Source: an uncultured Armatimonadota bacterium (lineage in GTDB: Bacteria > Armatimonadota > Fimbriimonadia > Fimbriimonadales > Fimbriimonadaceae). Taken from it: a stretch of DNA of 62,637 bases. Where the stretch lies: the NCBI GenBank assembly GCA_903904815.1, contig CAIVDU010000033.1, positions 1 through 62,637 on the forward strand, in the 5' to 3' direction. This document shows, piece after piece, positions 39,158 through 48,660 of this stretch (its first letter is position 1; each line of letters opens with the position of its first letter). The notes under the pieces were generated by a model, which saw nothing but the letters and a program-made list of their open reading frames with translations, was not told the DNA's origin and searched no databases. Position numbers and translations under genes: made by a program.

Positions 39158-40471
39158 TTAAATCAAACCCTCGGGCACGGATTCTCTCGAGAACATCTCT
39201 TCCCAAGTATCCCGTCGCTGAATCTCTGTAAAGGTCCCATCGAGTCGCCTTAGCGCGGAAGCTGGCCGTGGGTAGCGATTGTAGTTGTTTGCCATCGAGG
39301 CGTTGTAGGCTCCTGTGCAGAGAACCTGAACCAGGTCTCCCGTTTGCGTCGACTCAGGCAGCTGGATGTCTCCGAACAGCTTGTCGGTTTCGCAATGTTT
39401 GCCTGAGACCGTTACCGTGTGAGAAGGTTCAGTCGCTTCCTTACCGACTGGAAGCACGGTATATCGGCTTCCGTACAGCGCCGGCCGAGGATTGTCGCTC
39501 AATCCACCGTCCACCGTGACGTAGGTGCGCTTCCCGATTGACTTCGCGGGAACCGTCTTTACTACGCCGACGCGGTACAGGGTCACACCGCTTTCGGCAA
39601 CAAGGGAACGCCCGGGCTCTTGTCCCAACTTGGGGCTGAGTCCCGTTCCGCTTAACGCAGCGACTACGGCAGACACCACCAACTGGTTGTACTCTTCAAT
39701 CCCCATCGGAGAGTCCTCCTCGGTGTATTTCACGCCGAGTCCGCCCCCAATGTTCAAATACTGGGCGGCGAATCCAAGTTCGTCACGAACCTTCACGGCG
39801 AGAGCTGCGATTAGCTCCCCTCCCGCTCTCTGTGCCTCGGGATCGAGGAGTTGAGAGCCGACGTGGCAGTGATAGCCGTACAGATTCAGCCCCAACTCCA
39901 GACACCGACTCGTCGCTCGTTCAGCCGAACCATCGGTAATGTTGAATCCAAACTTTGTATCTGCTTGGCCGGTCGAGATCTTCGCGTGGGTAATGGGGTC
40001 AACCCCTGGCGCCAGCCTCAAGACGAGCCGAGGGCAGGGAAGGCTCAAGGCTGAGGTGATGTTTTGAATCAGCTCGATCTCCCCGAAATGATCTACTACG
40101 ATATGGCCAATCCCGAGCTTGATTGCCACCGTCAGTTCGGCTTCTGACTTGTTGTTTCCATGAAGGTGACACTGTCCGGGGCCCACTCCCGCAGCGATTG
40201 CTGCCCGGAGTTCACCTTCGCTCGCAACGTCGATTGAGCAACCCTCAGAGGCGGCAATCGCGATGAGGGCCAGCGTCGAATTTGCTTTGGATGCGAAGCT
40301 GATTTCCGAATTCGGATAGGCCGCCGCGAAAGCCTGGCGATACGCTCGAATTCGATTGCGGAAATGACCCTCGTCTACGACATAGAGGGGAGTCCCAAAA
40401 CTGCTCGCTAAATGCATCGCTTCTCTGTCATCAAGGCGAAAGCGAGTGTCTTTGGCGACGGCCGAGGTCAT
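39158..40471 (-). CDS. lysA: Diaminopimelate decarboxylase
   Basis: This 437-residue PLP enzyme makes lysine from meso-diaminopimelate. The PLP lysine is in EISFASKANS, followed by LHGNNKSEAEL, the GYHCHVGSQ loop, NIGGGLGVKY, EPGRSLV, DGGLSDNPRPALYGS and VLCTGAYNASMANNYN. The frame extends 90 bases upstream, but the ATG at 40471 gives the family N-terminus and has CATAAT six bases ahead. It heads the operon lysA-M50-trpS-HAD and is divergent from dxr. Confidence 0.95.
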   Translation of the reverse strand: MTSAVAKDTRFRLDDREAMHLASSFGTPLYVVDEGHFRNRIRAYRQAFAAAYPNSEISFASKANSTLALIAIAASEGCSIDVASEGELRAAIAAGVGPGQCHLHGNNKSEAELTVAIKLGIGHIVVDHFGEIELIQNITSALSLPCPRLVLRLAPGVDPITHAKISTGQADTKFGFNITDGSAERATSRCLELGLNLYGYHCHVGSQLLDPEAQRAGGELIAALAVKVRDELGFAAQYLNIGGGLGVKYTEEDSPMGIEEYNQLVVSAVVAALSGTGLSPKLGQEPGRSLVAESGVTLYRVGVVKTVPAKSIGKRTYVTVDGGLSDNPRPALYGSRYTVLPVGKEATEPSHTVTVSGKHCETDKLFGDIQLPESTQTGDLVQVLCTGAYNASMANNYNRYPRPASALRRLDGTFTEIQRRDTWEEMFSRESVPEGLI

Positions 40472-40477
40472 ACGAGG

Positions 40478-40483
40478 ATTATG
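40478..40483 (-). promoter_or_regulatory. Putative -10 box of lysA operon (leaderless type)
   Basis: CATAAT on the minus strand ends six bases before the lysA ATG at 40471, with CCTCGT between and no ribosome binding site. Confidence 0.45.
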
Positions 40484-40546
40484 GCATCCGACCGCAATTC
40501 TCACCGAGGATCGGCAGGGTGGTGGTGAGGCAAGCCCATAAAAGGC

Positions 40547-40552
40547 TAAACT
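40547..40552 (+). promoter_or_regulatory. Putative -10 box of dxr (leaderless type)
   Basis: TAAACT is followed by eight bases (CCCCCCCA) and the dxr ATG at 40561. The pyrimidine-rich gap excludes a Shine-Dalgarno sequence. Confidence 0.4.
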
Positions 40553-40560
40553 CCCCCCCA

Positions 40561-41670
40561 ATGAAGCGGGTGGTCGTGCTTGGGTCTACGGGAAGTATCG
40601 GGACCCAAACGCTTGATGTGATCGCGCAGCACCCGGATCGACTGGAAATCGTCGGATTGGCCGCGGGAAGGAATGCTGACTTACTCAGGAGTCAAGCAGC
40701 GAAGTACGGCGTCAAGAAGTTAGCCCTTTTTGAATCGGCTTCAGATTGCGATATCCCAACCGGAATGGACGCATTGATCGACTTAGCGACCCTTCCAGAG
40801 GCCGATCTCGTGGTGATCAGCGTGGCCGGGGTCATTGGCCTTCAACCTACGCTTGCGGCCATTAAAGCGGGCAAGGATATCGGGCTGGCAAGCAAGGAAG
40901 TCTTGGTGGCCGCAGGCGAGATCGTCATGCCCCTGGTCCGTGAAAAAGGGATCACAATGACCCCGATCGACAGCGAGCATAGTGCCCTCTTTCAATGTCT
41001 CCAAGGTTATCGTTCGGATCAGATCGATTCGCTCATCATCACCGCGAGCGGCGGCCCCTTCCGAGGAAAGACTCGGGACCAGCTGGTCGAGGTGACCATC
41101 GAACAGGCACTGAATCACCCGACCTGGCGCATGGGAGGGAAGATCACGATCGACTCAGCCACCCTGATGAACAAGGGACTTGAAGCAATCGAGGCGAAAT
41201 GGCTTTTTGACGTCCCGATGGACAGCATCGAGGTCGTCGCCCACCCTCAAAGCGTGGTCCACTCCATGGTCAGGTTTAGGGACGGCAGTGTTCTGGGCCA
41301 GTTGGGTTGGCCGGATATGCGACTTCCGATCGCGTATGCACTGCTCTATCCCGAACGAAAGCCGAATCCTCTCCCGCGCTGGAACCCGGTGGATACCCCG
41401 TGCCTCACGTTTGAAGCGATCGATAACAAGACCTTTAATGCTATCGGATTGGCTCGGCAAGCTATCGAAGCGCGGGGAACAATGCCCTGCGTCATGAATG
41501 CGGCGAACGAAGAGGCCGCGAACGCATTCCTACGAGGAGACATCGGATTCTTGAGAATTACCGAGATTGTTGAAAGGACAATGCAAGAACACCGAGTAGA
41601 AGCGCCCACTTTGGAGAACTTCTTGAAAACGGACGCTTGGGCGCGTCAGTTTGCACGTATGTTATGGTAG
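40561..41670 (+). CDS. dxr: 1-deoxy-D-xylulose 5-phosphate reductoisomerase
   Basis: This 369-residue NADPH enzyme makes MEP, the committed intermediate of the non-mevalonate isoprenoid pathway. Motifs are LGSTGSIGTQTLDVI (NADPH site), DSEHSALFQCL, ASGGPFRG, HPTWRMGGKITIDSATLMNK with metal and substrate ligands, and HPQSVVHSMV. The start at MKRVVVLGSTG is the family start; the upstream open frame is discounted. It is followed 21 bp later by rseP, a common bacterial pairing. Confidence 0.96.
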   Translation: MKRVVVLGSTGSIGTQTLDVIAQHPDRLEIVGLAAGRNADLLRSQAAKYGVKKLALFESASDCDIPTGMDALIDLATLPEADLVVISVAGVIGLQPTLAAIKAGKDIGLASKEVLVAAGEIVMPLVREKGITMTPIDSEHSALFQCLQGYRSDQIDSLIITASGGPFRGKTRDQLVEVTIEQALNHPTWRMGGKITIDSATLMNKGLEAIEAKWLFDVPMDSIEVVAHPQSVVHSMVRFRDGSVLGQLGWPDMRLPIAYALLYPERKPNPLPRWNPVDTPCLTFEAIDNKTFNAIGLARQAIEARGTMPCVMNAANEEAANAFLRGDIGFLRITEIVERTMQEHRVEAPTLENFLKTDAWARQFARMLW

Positions 41671-41691
41671 CTGCCTGTTGCCGCGAATCCT

Positions 41692-43026
41692 ATGCAAGCT
41701 CACTCTCTCCTAGGAAACCTGCCTCTCTACGCACTCGTCGCGATCGTCTTTTTGTTGATGATCTCGGTTCTCGTGTTCGCGCATGAGTTGGGGCATTATC
41801 TCTTCGCACGGCTCTTCAATATGGGTGTGGAGGAGTTTGCGATAGGCTTTGGCAAGAATCCGCTGATCACCTACGCGAGGAAAAATTACGTCATCTCAGT
41901 CCTACCAGGCGAGGATGTTCATGCTCCACATGGAATCGAATGTCCGGACAACTTAGAAAAAGTTGCTAGCTTCAGCGGCATGATTGAGGGAGCGAGCCGG
42001 ACGAGTCGCTCGACGATCGTCGAGACTCCGAATGGAACCGAATTGCACGAGACGACCGACTTCACCGTTCGGCCGCTACCGCTGGGCGGTTTCGTGAGAA
42101 TTAAGGGGATGTTGCCGGAAGAAGATGGGAGCGAAACAAAGATTCCGGGCGGCTTTTACAGCAAAGCCCCTTGGAAGCGATTTATCGTGCTGTTTGCGGG
42201 TCCGGCTTTTAGCGTGCTGGCGGGCATCCTCGTTCTGATTCCAGTTTTCATGGCGGACGGAATTACAAAACTTGATAATCGACCGATCATCGGTGACGTT
42301 ATTGTCGGGAAACCGGCAGACAAAGCAGGGCTAAGGCCCGGTGATGAGATAATCGCCTTGCAAGGCAAACCGGTTCATCGGTTCTACGACGTGATCCAGG
42401 TAGTGCGTGTGAGCCCAGGAATTGACCTCCCTTTGACATACAAGCGAGCCGGCAAGATTATTGAGACATCGGTTCGACCGGAGGCGGATAAAGTCCCATC
42501 CCCAATCCTTGATGAGGAGCTTGCGCTGTCAGCGGACTATAAAATTCAGGCGAAAATCTTCGCTGGGCCCATGCGCATCACGACGTACCCAAGTGCCGTT
42601 GGAGCCCTGAACGAGGCAGTGAAGGCGCCCATCGACACGATCGTGGGAATCTTCCGAATCTTTCAGAAGCCGGCACGATTCGAAAACTCGGTCAATGGCC
42701 CAGTTAAAATGGTGCAAATCACCAGCGACTTAGTTCAAGCGGGCGTCCTCAAGGTCATGACACTCGCCGCCTACCTCAGTATCTCGGTCGGGATTTTTAA
42801 TCTGTTGCCCTTTCCTCCGCTCGACGGAGGTCAGATGGCGATCGCCTTCGCGGAAATGCTCAGGGGCGGCCGGCGGTTGTCGATCCAGATCCAGGGGGCG
42901 GTTGGCACGGCCGGATTGCTCGCGGTCATGCTCATCATGGTCAGTGCCCTCTATGTCGATTTCAAACAGATCTCCACGTCAAGGTCCAATCCCAATGAGA
43001 AGCCTCTAACGCTTAAGTCGAAATAG
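41692..43026 (+). CDS. rseP: RIP metalloprotease RseP
   Basis: This 444-residue site-2 protease cuts membrane-embedded substrates such as anti-sigma factors and signal peptide remnants. The zinc motif HELGH is at residues 31-35 in the first helix. A PDZ domain at about 195-265 includes GDVIVGKPADKAGLRPGDEI. The second metal motif is NLLPFPPLDGGQ near 365. The segment between the first helix and PDZ (about 70-140) is longer than in E. coli and contains a charged insert. It lies just after dxr. No sigma/anti-sigma pair is in the window. Confidence 0.94.
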   Translation: MQAHSLLGNLPLYALVAIVFLLMISVLVFAHELGHYLFARLFNMGVEEFAIGFGKNPLITYARKNYVISVLPGEDVHAPHGIECPDNLEKVASFSGMIEGASRTSRSTIVETPNGTELHETTDFTVRPLPLGGFVRIKGMLPEEDGSETKIPGGFYSKAPWKRFIVLFAGPAFSVLAGILVLIPVFMADGITKLDNRPIIGDVIVGKPADKAGLRPGDEIIALQGKPVHRFYDVIQVVRVSPGIDLPLTYKRAGKIIETSVRPEADKVPSPILDEELALSADYKIQAKIFAGPMRITTYPSAVGALNEAVKAPIDTIVGIFRIFQKPARFENSVNGPVKMVQITSDLVQAGVLKVMTLAAYLSISVGIFNLLPFPPLDGGQMAIAFAEMLRGGRRLSIQIQGAVGTAGLLAVMLIMVSALYVDFKQISTSRSNPNEKPLTLKSK

Positions 43027-43038
43027 CCCGGGATAACG

Positions 43039-43044
43039 TAAAAT
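43039..43044 (+). promoter_or_regulatory. Putative -10 box of the second Gfo gene (leaderless type)
   Basis: TAAAAT ends six bases before the GTG at 43051. The spacer is CGCGGG. Confidence 0.4.
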
Positions 43045-43050
43045 CGCGGG

Positions 43051-44037
43051 GTGCTAAGAGTCGGCATTGTGGGAGCAGGCGGGATGGGCAATGTCCACGC
43101 CAAACAGTATCGGAAGATGTCGGACGTGGAACTCATGTTCCACGACCGGGATGGACAAAGAACAACTCAGTTTGCTGATCGATGGGATGCAGGCTCCTTC
43201 GACTCAATCGATGCTTTGATCTCCGGGGTCGACGTTGTCGACATCTGCCTGCCAACCGACCTCCATCTCGATACCGCACTTAAGGCGATTGCGTCCGGAA
43301 AACCCGTGTTCATCGAGAAGCCGATTGCCCGATCGCTGGACGAAGCAAGAGCCGTAAGAGACGCGGCCGACAAAGCCGGTGTCCCAGTCATGCCTGGCCA
43401 GGTCGTCCGGTACTTCCCAGAGTTCGCCAATGGCCACCGGCTAGTCAAGAACGGCGCCGTGGGGATACCGGCTGCCGCACGAACTCGGCGCGGTGGAAAA
43501 GCTCCCGGTGGTGCTCAGGGCTGGTTCATGGACCACACCCGATCGGGTGGGGTGCTCGTGGATTTGGCGATTCACGATTTTGACTGGCTTCGCTGGACTT
43601 TGGGTGATGTGAAGCTCCTCTACTCTCGTTCAGTTGCCGCCGATAAGGGAACAGGCCCCGACTATGCCCTGACCACACTCACGTTCGATAGCGGAGCGGT
43701 GGCTCACGTGGAATCCACCTGGATGGACCCGGCAGGATTCCGAACAGCTTTCGAAGTGGCTGGCAATGAGGGTCTGATTCAGTATGATTCACGCAACAAC
43801 GCAGCCCTGAGAACGGTGAGGGTTGAAGATGCGACGACAACTTCCACTGCCGCAGAGACCCCACAGGGCGACTTGGATGATCCCTATTATCTCGAGTTAA
43901 CCGCGTTCCTTCAGGCGATCAGGACTGGCAAGCCAGTTCCGGTCTCGGCCGAGGACGGCGTTCGAGCGCTTTCCATCGCCCTGGCCGCTCTGGAGAGTGC
44001 CAAAACCCGGCAAGTCGTCGTTCCAGATCGGGGGTAG
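43051..44037 (+). CDS. Gfo/Idh/MocA family oxidoreductase (2 of 3)
   Basis: This 328-residue protein has the dinucleotide site VGIVGAGGMGNVHAKQY and the catalytic motif FIEKPIARSLDEA with the EKP lysine. It also has the substrate-side motif GGVLVDLAIHDFDWLRW with the family's conserved histidine. This is the pattern of active myo-inositol- or sugar-type dehydrogenases. It starts with GTG and a -10-like box six bases ahead. It lies between rseP and rph but is probably transcribed on its own. The substrate is unknown. Confidence 0.9.
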   Translation: MLRVGIVGAGGMGNVHAKQYRKMSDVELMFHDRDGQRTTQFADRWDAGSFDSIDALISGVDVVDICLPTDLHLDTALKAIASGKPVFIEKPIARSLDEARAVRDAADKAGVPVMPGQVVRYFPEFANGHRLVKNGAVGIPAAARTRRGGKAPGGAQGWFMDHTRSGGVLVDLAIHDFDWLRWTLGDVKLLYSRSVAADKGTGPDYALTTLTFDSGAVAHVESTWMDPAGFRTAFEVAGNEGLIQYDSRNNAALRTVRVEDATTTSTAAETPQGDLDDPYYLELTAFLQAIRTGKPVPVSAEDGVRALSIALAALESAKTRQVVVPDRG

Positions 44038-44066
44038 GGGCGGTGCCAACGGCCATGACGAGCCGG

Positions 44067-44072
44067 TACGCT
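44067..44072 (+). promoter_or_regulatory. Putative -10 box of rph (leaderless type)
   Basis: TACGCT ends seven bases before the rph ATG at 44080. The match is weaker than the others in the window. Confidence 0.3.
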
Positions 44073-44079
44073 ATGGCCT

Positions 44080-44790
44080 ATGCGACATGACGGCAGACAG
44101 CCGGACCAACTTCGACCAGTCACTCTCGAACGAAACTTCTCCAAATTTGCGGAAGGATCGTGCCTCATCAAAATCGGTGAGACTCACATGCTGGTTACCG
44201 CCACCGTCGAGGATCGGGTGCCTCCGTTCATGAAGGGAAAGGGATCTGGTTGGGTCACCGCCGAGTACAGCATGCTGCCGCGATCGGGTCGTCAACGCAA
44301 TCAGCGAGACCTGATGAAGCCAAACGGTCGTACCATGGAAATCCAGCGTTTGATCGGTCGAGCAATGCGAAGCGTGATCGATATGGAAGCGCTGGGTGAG
44401 CGAACGATCACCCTGGATTGCGATGCTCTCCAAGCCGACGGCGGGACTCGGTGCGCGGCCATCACGGGAGCCTATGTCGCTACGATCGATGCGATTCGGT
44501 GGATGCAGAATCAGCGAATGCTGAAGCAAACCGTGCGAGTCGAGCCGGTGGCAGCAATTAGCGTCGGCGTCGTCCGGGGTCAGGAAGTGCTAGACCTGGA
44601 CTATGCAGAAGACAGCACCGCTCATACCGACATGAACATCGTCATGACTCAGGGTGGCAAGTTTGTCGAGATTCAGGGAACTGCGGAGCGAGACCCTTTT
44701 GGGCCGGAAACGCTGCTCAAAATGCTGAACCTGGGTCGCAAAGGCGTAAACGAACTCATTGCGCTGCAAAAAGAATGCCTGGAGTTGTAG
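44080..44790 (+). CDS. rph: Ribonuclease PH
   Basis: This 236-residue phosphorolytic exoribonuclease trims tRNA 3' ends. It opens with MRHDGRQPDQLRPVTLERNF and has GSCLIKIGETHMLVTATVE. RNQRDLMKPNGRTMEIQRLI contains the conserved arginines. DCDALQADGGTRCAAITGAY holds the active-site acids and phosphate-binding residues. DLDYAEDSTAHTDMN contributes the metal ligands. It is followed after four bases by rdgB, a pairing common in bacteria. Confidence 0.95.
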   Translation: MRHDGRQPDQLRPVTLERNFSKFAEGSCLIKIGETHMLVTATVEDRVPPFMKGKGSGWVTAEYSMLPRSGRQRNQRDLMKPNGRTMEIQRLIGRAMRSVIDMEALGERTITLDCDALQADGGTRCAAITGAYVATIDAIRWMQNQRMLKQTVRVEPVAAISVGVVRGQEVLDLDYAEDSTAHTDMNIVMTQGGKFVEIQGTAERDPFGPETLLKMLNLGRKGVNELIALQKECLEL

Positions 44791-44794
44791 AGCG

Positions 44795-45403
44795 ATGAGC
44801 GTATCTCGCCTGATAATCGCGACTCACAACCGAAAGAAAGCAGGAGAGATGTTGACGATTTTGCAGGCCCGGTTCCCGGGTCTGCAACTTAGCACCCTCG
44901 CCGACTTCGAGGGCGCTCCTGAGCCTGAGGAGACCGGAACTACTTACGAGTCCAACGCAAAGATCAAGTCAGAGTCTGCCTTCGAATTCACTCATGAATG
45001 GTGCGTGGCCGACGACGCGGGTCTAGAGATCGACGCGCTCGAGGGGGCTCCCGGAGTCTACAGCAAGCGGTTCGGTGGGGAAGATCTGCCCTTTCCCGAA
45101 AAGATCGCGAAGATCCTTGACCTCATGGCCGAAGTGCCTGAGGCGAAGCGGACAGCCAGATTCCGGTGTTTTGTGGCATTAAGTGGTCCCGGTGAGGAGA
45201 CTAAAGTTTTCAATGCGACCTGTGAGGGTCGAATTGCGACTCAACCCAGTGGTGGCGGTGGATTTGGCTACGATCCCATTTTCTTTATTCCGGAACTGGG
45301 ATGCACGATGGCAGACCTGACTGCAGTGCAGAAACACCAAATCAGTCACCGAGGCAAGGTTTTAAAGGCGTTCGCCGACCACCTAGAAACCATCATGGCC
45401 TGA
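44795..45403 (+). CDS. rdgB: XTP/dITP diphosphatase (HAM1 family)
   Basis: This 202-residue house-cleaning enzyme removes non-canonical purine nucleotides such as ITP and XTP. The family start IIATHNRKKAGEM is present, followed by PEETGTTYESNAKIKSE, VADDAGLEIDALEGAPGVYS, FNATCEGRI, GGGGFGYDPIFF and the terminal HQISHRGKVLKAF. The frame extends upstream into rph, but MSVSRLIIATHN is the natural start. It is cotranscribed with rph. Confidence 0.95.
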   Translation: MSVSRLIIATHNRKKAGEMLTILQARFPGLQLSTLADFEGAPEPEETGTTYESNAKIKSESAFEFTHEWCVADDAGLEIDALEGAPGVYSKRFGGEDLPFPEKIAKILDLMAEVPEAKRTARFRCFVALSGPGEETKVFNATCEGRIATQPSGGGGFGYDPIFFIPELGCTMADLTAVQKHQISHRGKVLKAFADHLETIMA

Positions 45404-45427
45404 TCACGTAGAATTGGGGCAATCCCC

Positions 45428-48400
45428 ATGTCTAGCCTCATTTTGCGCCTCCTTCCGCTTTCGCTTCTAGTGACGTCCGCGTTTGCGTCTCAGCGGAGCT
45501 TTTACACTCGACCTGATGTTCACGGCGATCAAGTGGTCTTTACCTGCGAGGGAGACCTTTGGCTAGGGAACCTGAAGACCGGTGAGGCGAAGCGCCTAAC
45601 CTCAGACCCCGGTGTGGAGACAGGAGCGCACTTCAGTCCCGACGGCACTCAGATCGCCTTCACCGCAAGCTACGAGGGGCCGGTTGACGTCTATGTAATG
45701 CCAGTGACCGGAGACGCGCCGCGCAGGGTAACTTTCAGCCCTGGCAGCGTCTCGGTGCTCGGCTGGACGCCGGATGGCAAGAACATCATTTACCGATCGC
45801 TGAAGGGAGTTGCGGTCGGGTCAAGCAGGTCGCTTTTTGAAGTCCCAGCCGCGGGCGGTCAATCCACGAAGCTTCCGGTTCCAGAAGGCGAATTCGCGTC
45901 TCTCGGTATGAACGGCGAATTGGCTTATGTTCCGGTCAGCAATGAGTGGGCGAACTGGTTTCGGTACCGCGCTGGAGCAAAAGACAGCATTTGGCTAACG
46001 GACCTGAAGGGTTCTTTCAAGAAGCTCATCTCGTCTCCTGCGGTGGACACAACTCCCGTCTGGGCCGGCGACAATTTATTCTTTGTCTCCGAGCGATCAG
46101 GCGTATTCAATCTCTATTCGCACACCTCAACGGGAGATCACCAGATCACTCACTACACAGACGCTCCCGTCCGCTACCCAGGGTCAGACGGCCGAAAAGT
46201 CGTATACCAACATGGACCCGGCCTGGCGGTCTATGACATTGAAACTCAAAAAGTAACTGAGCTTGACTTTCAACTTGGGTCGGACCGCGTTCATGATCGT
46301 CCGATTCGGGTCCCATTGGTGGCCAACTTAGGTTCAGTTAGCCTGGGGCCTACTGGGAAGAGAGTGCTCGTCGAATCTCGAGGTCAGGTGGTGAGCGTGG
46401 CCGCTACTGAGGGCGACATGAGGGTTCTAGAGAACACGCCCGGAACTCGCGCTCGTTTCCCGGTTTGGGCGCCCGATGGAAAGAAGATCGCTTTCGTTTC
46501 AGACCGCAGCGGGGAAAACGAAATCTGGGTCAGCGACGCGTCGACGGGTTCCGGGGCGACCCAACTGACGCATGGGATGAAGGCCGTCCCCTTCTCGCTC
46601 AAGTATTCGCCAGATGGCAACTATCTCGCTTTCAATGACCGTGACATGCGCACGGTGCTGGTGGATGCCCATACCGGCGTCATTCGAGTCGTGGATCAGT
46701 CGCCGAACGGCGGATCTTACGACAACAGCATGCCTTTCACGTTCAGTCCTGATAGCAAGTACATCGCTTACGGATACATCCTGCCGAGTTGGATTGCTCA
46801 GGTCAGAATCGCCCCGGTGGCGGGCGGTAAGCCGGTTGAGGTCACTGACCCTGCGGTAAACAGCCATGATCCGGGGTTTTCGGCTGACGGCAAATACCTG
46901 GCTTTCTTGGCGGATACTCACTTCGCGCCAGCCATGAGCAACCTGAGCCACAAATATGCGTACGACAATGAAGTCGAAGTCTATTTAGTGCCCCTGAGTA
47001 AGTCGACTCCGAGTCCCTTCTTACCGAAGTCGGATGAAGAGATTGCGGAGGTGGCGAGCGCGGCTCCGGCCGGGGCCAAGCCAGAAGCGGCTTCCCTTGA
47101 TGCCGATGGAATTCGTGACCGGGTCATCCGCGTGCCACTCGAGCCGGGAAGATACCAGCATGTCGACGGAGTGGCAGGTCGGCTTCTCGTCCTTAACCTT
47201 TCGGACAATCCGCCCATGGGCGGTTCTCCCGCTGGCCTTGGCCAACTCGTGGCCTTCGATCTGGAGCATAAATCAAGCACTCCGATCCAGTCGGATCTCG
47301 ATGAATTCTCTTTGTCGAACGATCGCAAGAAGATCCTGCTGAAGCATGGCTCCGGGATTCAGGTCGTCGATGCGGGAACTGGGCCCACGAACGCAGGATC
47401 GGGAGCCGTAAAGCTGAATTCCTACTCTGTCGTGGTGGAGCCTGAGAAGGAGTGGCGTCAGATCTTCGAAGAGTCGTGGCGGCTTGGACGTGACCTTTTC
47501 TACGATCCAGCCACTCATGGCGTGGATTGGAACGCGGTCAAGAAAACCTACGAAGCCCGATTGGCTTTGATCGGCGATCGAAGTGACCTGACCCGCCTTC
47601 TTGCCGACATGATCTCCGAACTCAATGCGGGACACTGCTACGTAGGAGGTCCGTCGCCGTTTGCTCAACGCAATGTGCCGATGGGCTTCTTGGGCGCCGA
47701 CTATGAGGCGGTTCCAGGAGCGGCTGCCGTTCGAATTAAGAAGTTGTATCGTGGCGACCCATTTAGCGTTTCTCTTCGTTCACCATTCCTCGAGCCCGGC
47801 ATTGACGTTCATGAAGGTGACTACATTGTCGCCGTCGCTGGTCAGCCTGTAAAGCCAGACCAGGATATTCAGTCGCTGCTCATCGGAACCGTGGGGCAGA
47901 CGATCGCGGTCAGCGTCAATTCAACTCCGTCACTTTCCGGAGCGAGAATCGTTCGAGTTTCCCCACTTCCAAGCGAAGCGGTGCTGCGCTATCAGGACTG
48001 GGTGCAGCAAAAGATTGCCTACGTTCACAAATACGGAGGCGAGAACTTCGGATACACCCACTTCAGCAACATGGAAGCAGATGGAGTCATCGGGTTTACG
48101 AAGGGGCAAATCCCGAACGTGGATAAGCAAGCGATGATTTATGACGACCGCTTCAATGGTGGCGGCTTCGTAAGTTCGTTGCTTCTTGAGAACATCGCGG
48201 CCAAGCCAATAGCCTGGTGGAAGCCACGATATGGAGGCACTTGGACTCGAGAAGACTGGGCGAATCTTGGTTACAAGGTCGCTCTTTGCAACGAGTTCGA
48301 TTTCAGCGACGGCGAACTATTCGTGGAGACCTGGAAACGCATGAACATCGGACCCGTGATTGGTCACACTACTGGCGGAGGCGAGGTCGGTTCGGGCGGC

Positions 48401-48655
48401 GGATTTGGACTCATTGACGGGGGATCCATCTACATTCCGAACTACGGAGCATTTGCCGACGGCAAGTGGCTCGTGGAGGGAGAGGGCGCAAAGCCTGACA
48501 TCGAGGTCGACCAAGACCCAACCGCCGTGCTGGCAGGACGAGACCCTCAGCTAGATCGAGCGATCGAGTACTTAAAGCAGAAACTTGCGAAAGCGCCAAT
48601 CAAGAAGCCCGAGCACCCCGCTTTTCCAAATAAAGCGCTCAAGCTCAAGCAGTAA
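45428..48655 (+). CDS. Tricorn-like S41 protease, exported
   Basis: This 1,075-residue protein resembles archaeal tricorn protease but has a signal peptide (about 1-20), so it acts outside the cytoplasm. Residues about 25-560 form beta-propeller blades with repeated F-S-P-D-G-type turns (HFSPDGTQIAF, KYSPDGNYLAF, GFSADGKYLAF). A helical S41 cap follows, with LNAGHCYVG supplying the catalytic histidine (about 736). A PDZ domain comes at about 790-860. The core is YDDRFNGGGFVSSLLLENIA and DFSDGELF, whose Ser (about 959) and the following Asp match the tricorn nucleophile pair. It is the last gene of this cluster. Confidence 0.9.
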   Translation: MSSLILRLLPLSLLVTSAFASQRSFYTRPDVHGDQVVFTCEGDLWLGNLKTGEAKRLTSDPGVETGAHFSPDGTQIAFTASYEGPVDVYVMPVTGDAPRRVTFSPGSVSVLGWTPDGKNIIYRSLKGVAVGSSRSLFEVPAAGGQSTKLPVPEGEFASLGMNGELAYVPVSNEWANWFRYRAGAKDSIWLTDLKGSFKKLISSPAVDTTPVWAGDNLFFVSERSGVFNLYSHTSTGDHQITHYTDAPVRYPGSDGRKVVYQHGPGLAVYDIETQKVTELDFQLGSDRVHDRPIRVPLVANLGSVSLGPTGKRVLVESRGQVVSVAATEGDMRVLENTPGTRARFPVWAPDGKKIAFVSDRSGENEIWVSDASTGSGATQLTHGMKAVPFSLKYSPDGNYLAFNDRDMRTVLVDAHTGVIRVVDQSPNGGSYDNSMPFTFSPDSKYIAYGYILPSWIAQVRIAPVAGGKPVEVTDPAVNSHDPGFSADGKYLAFLADTHFAPAMSNLSHKYAYDNEVEVYLVPLSKSTPSPFLPKSDEEIAEVASAAPAGAKPEAASLDADGIRDRVIRVPLEPGRYQHVDGVAGRLLVLNLSDNPPMGGSPAGLGQLVAFDLEHKSSTPIQSDLDEFSLSNDRKKILLKHGSGIQVVDAGTGPTNAGSGAVKLNSYSVVVEPEKEWRQIFEESWRLGRDLFYDPATHGVDWNAVKKTYEARLALIGDRSDLTRLLADMISELNAGHCYVGGPSPFAQRNVPMGFLGADYEAVPGAAAVRIKKLYRGDPFSVSLRSPFLEPGIDVHEGDYIVAVAGQPVKPDQDIQSLLIGTVGQTIAVSVNSTPSLSGARIVRVSPLPSEAVLRYQDWVQQKIAYVHKYGGENFGYTHFSNMEADGVIGFTKGQIPNVDKQAMIYDDRFNGGGFVSSLLLENIAAKPIAWWKPRYGGTWTREDWANLGYKVALCNEFDFSDGELFVETWKRMNIGPVIGHTTGGGEVGSGGGFGLIDGGSIYIPNYGAFADGKWLVEGEGAKPDIEVDQDPTAVLAGRDPQLDRAIEYLKQKLAKAPIKKPEHPAFPNKALKLKQ

Positions 48656-48660
48656 CGAAA

